The notes below the pieces were generated by a model, which worked only from the letters and a program-made list of their open reading frames with translations, did no database searches and was not told where the DNA came from. A program made the translations under genes and the position numbers. From Heterotrichella gracilis (taxonomy: Eukaryota; Sar; Xanthophyceae; Tribonematales; Xanthonemataceae), in assembly GCA_032358255.1 (NCBI GenBank), contig JAULBX010024295.1:1-64000 (forward strand): a DNA stretch of 64,000 nt, written 5' to 3'. Below are positions 11,431-20,700 of the stretch, piece by piece (the first letter of the stretch is position 1; each line of letters opens with the position of its first letter).

Positions 11431-14400
11431 CCAGGCATCGCAACCACCCCCTGGTGCCATGGGCAAGGTTGCCTCCCCCTCCACGCCTCCACGGGACAAG
11501 CCCCCCTCTACCAGCTCACGTACAAGCAGCCAGCTGCGCGCCGCCGCACAGCCCTTTGTGCCAGCATCCATCACATCCACACGCCAGGGCCCGCCACCAC
11601 ACGCCTCCATGAGGCAGGGGCAGGGCCAGGGTCAGGGCCAGATGCACAACGGCTTGCTGCCCTCTCAAACGACCTACGTGGTGAGTAAGCGCATGATATG
11701 CGCGCACTTATATGAATTGGGTCAAGCATATGCAGGGGGTGGAGTTGTACACAAATGCCGACGCGAATCTGCTGCGCTGTGGTGTCGCACCTGATGTGCC
11801 CATGTGTGTTTTGCAGCCAAAGCACCTCAAGCCAAACTCCAGACCCGGCCCTAGCCTCCAACCACCACCACAGTACACGGGCCGCGGACCCCGCACCGCG
11901 CCATTCATTAATGACTACCGCCAGCGCCTCCACGTACCCAGTGGCGATGAGGCGCACCTGGCCATGCACACGCCCTACCTGCACGATGGGCCTGTGCGCC
12001 AGGACAGGCAGGCGGGGCCACCACACCAAGGGGCCCAGCGCATGCCTGCCCAGCAGCCCCCCCAGCAGGCTGAGCCACTGCCTGTGGATGAGCCCATGCC
12101 CATGCACCAGGAGGAGGCGCAGCAGCATGCGGAGGAGGCGCCTGGGGTCAGTCAGCAGGTAGGCACACAGCGCAGCCAGGTGCATGTGGCATCAGGTGTC
12201 TGGCAGGAGCACAAAGGTGTCATCAATCAGCGTAGCAGCATACATCTATGCAGCATCTGGCAGATGCAGTGCGCCTCGAGCAGGTGTCGTGCACAGCGTT
12301 GCTGTCAGTAGCAAGGTTTTGTGTTCATGTGGGGAGTCATTCCATCAGTGGATCTGAGGTGGTCCAGCATGGTCCACACCAGATGCTGATTGCTGTTTAG
12401 TATTGTGCGCAGGACGCTCCACCACAAGCTGCTGAACCTGCTCCTGAGCCAGAGGCCACTGCCCCGCAACCGCCTGCCTGCGACCCCCCTGCTGTCCCAG
12501 CCTCGCGCACCAACTCAGACAGCAGCATGGCCAGTGTGGCCACCACAGCAGCGGCCATGCCAGGCGATGACCCCGGCGCAGCCACGGACCCCGAGCGGGA
12601 ACCCTCCTTTGCCTCCGCTACCAGCAGCGTGTCCCCCGAGACCTCCCTGGCGCTGGGTGCTGCCATGTCAGACTCGAGTAGCGAGGGCGGGGGCAAGCGC
12701 GTGCGGCAGTCTGGTGGTGTGACATGGGAGGGGCTGGAAGGGGACATGAAGCGCCTCAGGCTGGTCAGGTGGGGCAGGGGCAACTGCAGCTGAACTGCAG
12801 AAATCTGGATATATGTACAGTAAAATCGCTGTCAAGTTTGACATTTCAATGTGCCTTGTCCCAAGCGTGATGGGTTTAACGATGGAACATCGGCTGTGGT
12901 ACCATGCGCCCTGGTCTTGACAGCTGGGTTGTGTGCAGGGGTCTGATCAACGCCACCGGCGAGTACAACTGCTTCTTGAACGTGATCATCCAGTCGCTGT
13001 GGCACCTGTCATGCTTCCGCAGCGCGCTACTGGGCGTGCACCCGGCGGACATTGAGAAGCAGGGCGGCGCACAGGCGGATGTGGCGGTCATGAGGGCGCT
13101 GTGGAACATATTCACAGCATTCGCAAAGGTGGGCAGGACACACAAGTAGGGGACAAGAGGGGTCTGGCGTCTTGCCTTCTGCATGCAAAGTATCCTTAAA
13201 CAAGTGGACTGTACTACCAGCCACCAGTGATTACACAGGACTGTCAAGCAGCCACATGGTATCCTGCCAATGCGCTGCAGCTTTCACATCCAAATCTACC
13301 TTTATTTTCGTGTCTCATCTCATCATCCCATCATCCCCACACCCCTAGGCCCCCGAGGACAGCCAGCCCTCTACCAACGATGGTCCCTTGTCCCCCGGTG
13401 CAAGCCCTAGCAGCAGCTGGGCTGTGTCACCGCTGGAGCTGCGCTCGGCGCTGGCGTCGCTCAACACAGGCCACATGGCTGCGGCCTTTGAGATGCACGA
13501 CATGCACGACGCATCTGAGGTGCTTGGCGAGGTGTTCAACTGCCTGCACCGTGCACAGCTGGGCAGGCAGGCACAGGCGGCGGGGGACCCTACGCTCCCC
13601 GTCAGGGTCAAAGTGCGCACGCAGCAGGCCACGCAGACAGCGGAGCAGCAGCCCGCAGGAGGGTTTGCAGCAGCGCTGCAGAATGGCTTACCAAAGTGAG
13701 CACCTATGCCTTTGCACGGGATTGTGCTGTGCCAGTGGGTGGTTAAAGGGGAATATGCACACAAGCATTTTTATTTTAACTGGGCAACCACTTGTCCAGT
13801 GCCCACATGAGACCCATCTGCCCTTTCCCTGCAGGCCCGGCCCTCCCACCCCCTCCGCCCCGCGCAGCATGGTCCAGGACATATTTGGCCTGGAGGTGCA
13901 GGCGCCCTGCCGCCCAGACGATGACCCCGCCGCCGACGCATTCTCAGCCGGCCGCAGCAATCGGCGCTACAGGGCCAAGCTGGCAGCGGCGGCGGCGGCA
14001 GCAGCAGCAGCCGCGCCCCCCAAGCCCCCCAAAGAGCCTGGCGTGAGCGAGATGGAGCAGTTCACAAAGTACTTCCACCTGGTGCCTGCACAGGGGCTGC
14101 GGCGCGCCTATGACATACTCAAGGTGGGTACAACAGGCTTGGTGGGCTGGGACACGGGTTTTCTCATGCCTTTTCGTGTTTTGCAGAGCGCATTTGAGGC
14201 ATGCCTGCGTGGGTTCGCATTAGTGCGCTGCCCCTTGTGCGCTGACGTGCCCCCCTTACCCCCTGCAGGGCGCCTCGTTCGAGGAGCTGCTGCGCCACGC
14301 GGAAGATGGCGACAGCCTGCAGACCAGCGCGCGGCCTGGGGCCATGGGAGGCGCTGCGCCAGTGGTGCGCCATGTGGTGCCGGGCATGCGCCTGCTGCGC

Positions 14401-14982
14401 CGCTCATCGGTGTTTAACCTGGCCATCGTGTGGGAGTCACCGCAGGTGAGACTGCTGGTATTGTTGCAAGTCATTACCTGCGCAGACAGTCTCTTGAGGT
14501 TACTGTGACTTCGTGTTGGTCCACGGGCCCCACTCCAAGCAATTGCCTCTCCCCCTTGACTGGTGCCCTCCCCACCTCCAGGCTCCCAGCGAGGCCATTG
14601 CCAGCACTGTGGCCGCCATCAGCACGCGGCTGGACGTTGCAGGCATCTTCTCAGGGCTGCCCCGCGGGCCAGAGTACACACTCAGGTGAGGCACTGGGGC
14701 CAGGTGCTGGTCATCACTGGCAAGGCGATTTCCTCGTTTTTGTTTGGAAATGGAAGCACGAGAGCATGGTTGATTGAACCTGCAATTTGCCTTGGTTTCA
14801 GGTGTGTTGTGTGCTACTTTGGCCACCACTACCAGTCCTATGCGCTGAGCGAGGAGCTTGACCAGTGGCTGCTGTTTGACGACGCCACCATCAAGCTCAT
14901 TGGGCCATGGCAGGCGGTGGCGCAGGACATGCGAGAAAACAGGCTGCAGCCTTCGGTGCTGTTCTACGAGATGGTGGCATAG
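4535..14982 (+). CDS. DUF629/C19-type ubiquitin carboxyl-terminal hydrolase-related protein, very large
   Basis: Twenty-four exons join in frame: 4535-4657, 5074-5242, 5535-5650, 5752-5912, 6120-6299, 6433-6637, 6763-7012, 7117-7279, 7420-7594, 7747-8005, 8118-8476, 8635-8769, 8895-9074, 9252-9436, 9656-10745, 10904-11680, 11817-12158, 12413-12768, 12939-13128, 13349-13695, 13835-14123, 14269-14445, 14582-14685, 14802-14982 (2,170 aa). A Lys-rich start is followed by a DUF629-like region, long coiled coils (to about residue 930), a Pro/Gln/Met-rich linker (about 930-1740), then a C-terminal UCH fold. The Cys box is GEYNCFLNVIIQSLWH (Cys about 1753) and the His box is FGHHYQSYA (about 2117-2125). 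The layout resembles plant At3g47890-type proteins but lacks their N-terminal DUF627. Whether it cleaves ubiquitin is not known. The start is the first Met before the basic region. Confidence 0.88.
10188..10241 (+). repeat. (CAG)18 polyglutamine tract in exon 15
   Basis: Eighteen uninterrupted CAG codons give a pure glutamine run at about residues 1065-1082 of the ubiquitin hydrolase-related protein, inside its disordered Pro/Gln linker. A pure codon run of this length is expected to vary in length between strains. Confidence 0.95.
11392..11428 (+). repeat. Second CAG/CAA polyglutamine tract in exon 16
   Basis: A run of about a dozen glutamine codons, mostly CAG with a few CAA near the start, follows a Met/Gln-rich stretch in the same linker of the ubiquitin hydrolase-related protein. 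The CAA interruptions suggest an older or more stable tract than the pure one in the preceding exon. Confidence 0.9.
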
Positions 14983-16786
14983 GGGAGAAGGCCAAGGTTG
15001 TGGGCCAGAGTGAGCGGATGCAGGTCAGTCATGCAGGTGCAGAATTGGCACGGTGCACAGGGGAATTGCCTGCAATAAATGGACATAGAGTACGGAGTCC
15101 ATGCGCATGCTTGGTGCAGCAGAGGAGGGCACACTATTTTGGTACCCTGAAGGTGGAGGGTAGTTTCACAGCCGATTGGGTGGGTTTGTCGGATTGCAGC
15201 ACGGTTTGGGTTGGGGAGTGGGGGGGGGGAGGGAGAGAGGAGAGGGGAGGGGTTGCACTGTGCAGCAGCTACGCAATGAGATGTGAGATGTGAGAGACGG
15301 GCAGCGTAGCGACGAGTAATGAGTAAGGCGAGGCCATGCTGCACCGCTGGCAGCGTATGGAGGGGTCAGCGGCTAATCAGCAGCCAGTGGTGGGCCAGGC
15401 CAATGCAGCGTGGCCTGGCCACTGCGTGCTCCTCCGGGGTAGTCATAGCAGGGCAGCAGCTTGAGATGTGAGCAATACAAGTGCACTTGCCATTGCTTCA
15501 CTGCTGAGGGCCGCTGGACCAGGTGCAATTTTTTAGCTGCAATATTGTTTGAAGGCCACAACAGCCTGGGTAGTGGCTTGAGTGCGTATGTGTAGTGGTC
15601 GGCGGGCAGCAGCAACGACTGGGTCAATTTTTACCTGTTGGATTGCGGTCGCTGGGCCTTGGCCCTGGATGGGCACAGCATACAGTTTCTCAATCAACAT
15701 CCGTACATAGGGCAGTTGATCTTACACAGTTTTTGTTTGGCGTTGCCTTGGTGGTTTTAACAGTTACCTTGAGCTGGTAGCCTAGTTCCGAACTTGATTC
15801 AAGCAGTGCACTGCAGGACCTTACTGAGGTAGGGTCAGGCCTGATGATACCCATACCCATCACATCGTGGGCAACACTTGCTATTGCTGGGCCTGGCCGT
15901 CGGCCGTCGGCGAGCTGCAGGGGCTTCCACAGAGCAACAGTACCGTAGTGGCGTAGAATTAGACGCCTACAGCTATGCCCAAACGTCCAACATTCTTTGA
16001 CAGTCACTGAGAGTCTCAGTCGTCTTCAAAAGTTACAAAATGGCTGATGACTTATTATTCTCTTGACCATTCACCTGCGCAAACACTTGCACAGCACAGC
16101 TCAGGTCTCTCTGAGACAAATGGGTAAAGCGGAGTTGAAAACTGAAAGTATTGGGGGTGGAGGTTCCACTGTGCACTGTGGAATCAAGCACGAGAAGAGC
16201 CACCTTGGAACAGTCTGTCTGGGCTCTTTGTCTCAAATCCGTTTTGTGAAGGGTGCAAATATGAGTGGTGTGGGTGCTGGGATGCATGTTCCTCTTACAC
16301 TCTAGGGATGTATGTTCCTCTTACACTTTACTTTAAGGTGGCGTAATATGAGGTTGCAGCACAGTCGTATCCTGTGACTTATGCATGCATGCATTACGCA
16401 GTGACAGTGATCCTTCGCATCCTTCGCATCACTGTCACTGCGTAATGCATGCTGGAAGGAGCCTTTCGGGTTGGGTTCAGTTGGACGCACTATATAGCCT
16501 TTGCATAGCATTTGTTTCACTATGGCCACACTGCGGACTATATACATAACAGAATTGGTGGTGAGTACAGCGGTTGTTATATACACAGGTAGAAGACCAA
16601 CGTGCAGTTAGTGGTGACTGGACAGGCAGGGTATGGGGGTGGCCCATCTATTTAAGGCTGCTGTTTACAAAGGAAATACCCTCTGGAGCCAAGACGGGTG
16701 AGCTGGTGGAGGGTGCAGTGTTGTTTGCTCAGGAAATAACAACGTATCCGCGCTCGCAACATTTGGGGACCCAGCACGGATAGCTG
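14983..16786. other. Intergenic spacer, 3' flank of ubiquitin hydrolase gene
   Basis: No gene was found. A purine-rich G/A stretch lies at about 15215-15255. Near 16281-16328 a short tandem duplication of an ATG(C/T)ATGTTCCTCTTACACT motif occurs, and a long hairpin at 16387-16452 is listed separately. Confidence 0.5.
16387..16452. repeat. Perfect 25-bp inverted repeat (hairpin)
   Basis: Arms at 16387-16411 and 16428-16452 are exact reverse complements over 25 bp, separated by a 16-nt spacer that is itself CCTTCGC repeated twice. The structure sits between genes about 340 bp upstream of the unassigned ORF at 16788. It could be a small foldback element, a transcript hairpin or a terminator-like element; the sequence alone does not decide. 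Confidence 0.95.
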
Positions 16787-16787
16787 T

Positions 16788-17234
16788 GTGACCGAGGACC
16801 TCACGGTCATGCTGCCGCTCCCGCCAAACCTCACCTTTAACGACCTCCCAACGTACAGCGACATCGCCTGCTTGCAGCGGCAGCAGGCCAAGAGCATGTC
16901 GAAGCTGTCGAAACAGTGCCACAAGCAAGCCAGAGAGACGAAGCGCTTGGCGAAGATGCTAGCCAAGACCAATGCTGACCTAGCCAAGACCAATGCTCGG
17001 GCCACTGCACCTATCGTCCGCAACTTGGCAGAAACCATTGTCATGATCCTGGCTTTTGGGCTAGATGTCCTTGAGGGCAACAGCACCGTCTTCAGCGACC
17101 TTCCTTACGCCTTCATGAAACAGATCGCAGCTGTGCTGGGTGTAGATGCCGCTTCTGTGAGACTCGAGGCAAACACAGTCATGTACAGCTGCAACGGGGT
17201 GGTCCAACCTCGGAGCCTGGCAGCGTTGGAGTAG
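16788..17234 (+). CDS. Unassigned intronless ORF, coiled-coil protein of about 148 aa
   Basis: A single open frame encodes an acidic-to-neutral protein with a Lys/Gln-rich helical middle (about residues 29-70, several LAKTNA-type repeats) that should form a coiled coil, then a hydrophobic stretch (IVMILAFGLDVL). Codon use is less GC-rich than in the neighbouring spliced genes, and no introns are needed, which sets it apart. I do not recognise the family. It may be a lineage-specific gene or a piece of a mobile element; no terminal repeats or target duplication could be established around it. Expression is unknown. Confidence 0.4.
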   Translation: MTEDLTVMLPLPPNLTFNDLPTYSDIACLQRQQAKSMSKLSKQCHKQARETKRLAKMLAKTNADLAKTNARATAPIVRNLAETIVMILAFGLDVLEGNSTVFSDLPYAFMKQIAAVLGVDAASVRLEANTVMYSCNGVVQPRSLAALE

Positions 17235-17772
17235 GGGGTGGCAGAGGTGGTCGTGGAGTGCAGAAAGGACAAGCTTCTGAAGAGGATGTGCGGCTTTGAG
17301 TGCACGATTGTGTCTAGGTACACAGTTCTGCGGGATGCGTTCCCAATGAAGTTCAAGAAGCAGAAGAAGCAGGGATGAGTCCAACGTTCTAGTGTAGGGC
17401 CCATGTTGTGGACTCAGCCCTGCTTCTTCCGCTTCTTGATCTCCTTTGGGGTGCAAGTACCCCCCTTAGTTCTACTGTAGGCCCAGTAAGGTTTGCCCAC
17501 AAAGGGATGGACATGGAGATCGCCTTTTCTAAAGTAGTTGCAGTGTGCACTCTGCGCGTTCTGGGCCCTTTCTTTCTTTCTTAGACTAGCTAGCTGCTGC
17601 ACTGAGTCTCAAACTGGAGTCTGCTGCAGCAGTGGCAACCTTGAACCAAATCATCGTGACGAACATTGTGTTGCCGCGGGCCTGTAACAAGTTATAATGA
17701 TGCCCACTCCCCTTTCTTCCTTTCTTTTCGTTCTTCTCACTGACTGCCGGGTGCCGCTCCATGCCCCGTCTG

Positions 17773-20700
17773 TCACGGCACCGTTGCCGGCGGCCCCGCA
17801 TTGGCCAGCCTGTTTGGCAGCGGCTTGAGCCTGTATATGCGTATCATCCAGTTTGCTGTGGTGAACACCTCCTCCAGCTGCTGCAGCTGCACCGCCAGGT
17901 CGCCGATGATCTCATGGCGCACGCGGTCAAACCCGGGGGGGTCCTGGCTGCTGGTGCGCACCTGGGGTTGGGGTTCGGGTTGGGAGGTGTGTGAGGCAGG
18001 GCAGGTGTGTGCAGTTGTTGCGCACTGCATGGAGGCGTGCTAGCACTAGCAGCTGCTAACAGACTCTCCCAGACGCATCACTGGTCATGATGCCATCATG
18101 CTGCACTACGTCAGATAGGACACTACCCACGCCTGGTCCCACATATCCGCCTGTCCCCCAGTGCATGCTGCACTACCCCATTGCATATGCATCCTTTCCC
18201 CTGCTCCCGTCCCCCCTCACCTCGCCAAATCGGTAGTAGCTCAGCTTGTACACCAGCGAGGTGCGCAGCGCCCCCGGCGCCCCCGGCCCCACGCTGTACG
18301 CCCCGCCCGGCGCCATGTAGTCCTTCTCTTTTATCTCTGGGTACACGCCACCACCGATGCGCACCATCCACAGGAACTTGTTGATGTCGTCCGAGGAGTA
18401 GCCTGAGGGGGGAGGGGAGTGGCGGCGCTGGTGGGTTGTATGCATGCATGTGTGGCGGAGGTTTGGGCATGGCACAGGAGGCCGCAAGTGCTGCCGCCCG
18501 GTGGGGAGCGCATGCACATGCTGCGTTGTGACAGGGTGCACTCTGGTGCCTCTCCTGGCCAAAACACCTGGCACCCTTGTTGCATTGCACCTCTACCCTC
18601 TACCCTCCACCCTCCACCAGGTGCCATACCATCAGCATGGCAACAGCCTGCCGAAAGCATTCCATGCATGCTTATGCAATTGCACCTGGGTTAACCCAGG
18701 TGACCCACATGATACAAGGATTCTGCTGCAGGCAAACCTACCCTACCCCAGGTGCGCCCCCTCACCTGCCAGACCCCCAAATACCACTAGCACATAGTCC
18801 ACATCCAGCCGCTGCATGATGGCGCAGGCCTCAGGCTCAGGGCTGGCCATGACCCGACCAACCGTTGCAATGTGCGTGTTGTTCCACGTGTTGTTGTCCA
18901 CGATGACTGTGCGGTTGGCCATAGCTGTGAGCTGGTAGCCGTAGTCCCACCACGACAGGATCTTGGAGGAGGGGTGGGTGTTGTGGCGCAGCCAACTGTA
19001 CGCCTCCCTGGGTGTGGGTGTGAGTGTGGCTGTGGGTGGCGGAGCGTACTGTTTATGATTTCAAGGTTCGGGTTTTAGGGTTTTAGGGTTTATGATGTAG
19101 GGTCTGAGTTCATCGCACAGGCATCTCCAACGGATGGGCAAAGATGGTCTTCATGCAGAGCAGCAACAGGTGCAATGCCGCACAACTGGGGAACATCAGT
19201 GGCTGCTGAATATATCCCTGTGCCACTGCGCTTGCCGCATGCCACCTCCTCCCACCCATTCCCTGGCCCCCCCTCACCTGTAGTCATCAAACACCACCCT
19301 GCTGCCATCGGGCCCCTGCGCAAACAGCACTATGGAGGGCGAGGAGTATGCCTCGGAGGACACCCACACGCAGTGGCGCACATATGCCGACAATGCCGCC
19401 ACCACCATGACTAGTGCGGCGGCTGGCAGCTGGCCCTCGCCAGGGAAAGGTCCAGAGGAAGCCGTCGACTTGGAAGAACTGGGAAGAGGGGGATGTGGGT
19501 GAGAAGGGTTGGAAATTTAGCATTATCAGGGGCACATGGATGTCTGAGGCAAGGTGGGGGAGGGGGGTGCGATGGTCATCACATGTTGTGATCAGGAGGA
19601 TGAAGTGTGTCTGGCCATGCAGCAGTGCAGGGCTGGCATGGTACGCATGGAGCATGTGCCCGTAGGGAGGGGAGGGGGTGGCTGGTGGTGCCAAGAGGCA
19701 GGGCAGGGCAGGAGCATGCTAAAAAGAAATCAGCAATGTCAAGTCAATTCCACAAGAGCACCGGCCCCGCACCGTTTTCCGTGTTTCTCCTCCTTGCGCC
19801 TCCCCTCCCCTGCTTTCTTGCCCTCCTCCCCCTGCACCCCCGCCCCTCGCCGCAAGGCCTTCATCTGCCCCCCCACCACCCCCGACAGCCCTATGGCCCC
19901 CACCATGACCAGCGCGGGTGTGGTGACCAGCATGAGGCGCACCATGACCCCGGTGAAGTACAGCGAGGTGAGGGCAAACAGCACAATGAACACATGCGCG
20001 TCCGTCACCCGGCGGAAGCACAGCCACAGGCCAGGGACAGCCCAGATGGGCTGCGAGGTGGGGGTGGTGATTTTAAGGCGGGAAGGGTGTGAGGTCTCTT
20101 CATATGATGGGTGCACAATGACAGGAATGTGGATGAGGTGCACATGGAAGCATTTTCCAAGGCAATGCAAGGCCTTTGTGTTGCTCTCATTTTCCGCAGT
20201 GCAGATGAGGTGGTAGCTGGTGCATTCAAACTATCACGCACGCTTGAGCAGCGGCATGTGGTAAGCAATGCGCCTGCGTGTCCGTGTACAGGGTCCATGT
20301 GCAGGTTTGAGGTCAGGGGGTACATGCAGGGGGTGGAGCAGGGCACAGGCTGGCATGCCCATCCCCTATGCGCCCCTTTCTCACCAGCTGGTTGAGGTCC
20401 AGGAAGAATGATGCCCAGGTGGTGGGCTGGTGCTCAGCAACCGATGCAATAATGGGGATGAATTTCTTGGCGTAGGTGGGGTCAAGCAGGGTCCAGAAGC
20501 GTCCTGGGGTAGAAGAGGGGAGGGGTTAATGTTGCTTGGGCAGACAGGCAGCGCCAAGGGGCGGTGCAGGGCTAGCCTATGGGGTATGGCAACCAGACAG
20601 CGCTGCGTTGGTGATGTCAGACCTACATGCACCTACAATTTCCCCCAAAACACCCCTGTCATCCCCACCCCCAATTCAACCCCCATCCTCACCTGTCCAT

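Noticed and set aside
16741-16787. Possible long terminal repeat border upstream of the 148-residue ORF
   Set aside because: A TTTGGGGACCC stretch resembles a tRNA primer site in outline, but no matching terminal repeat or target duplication was found, so no element is called.
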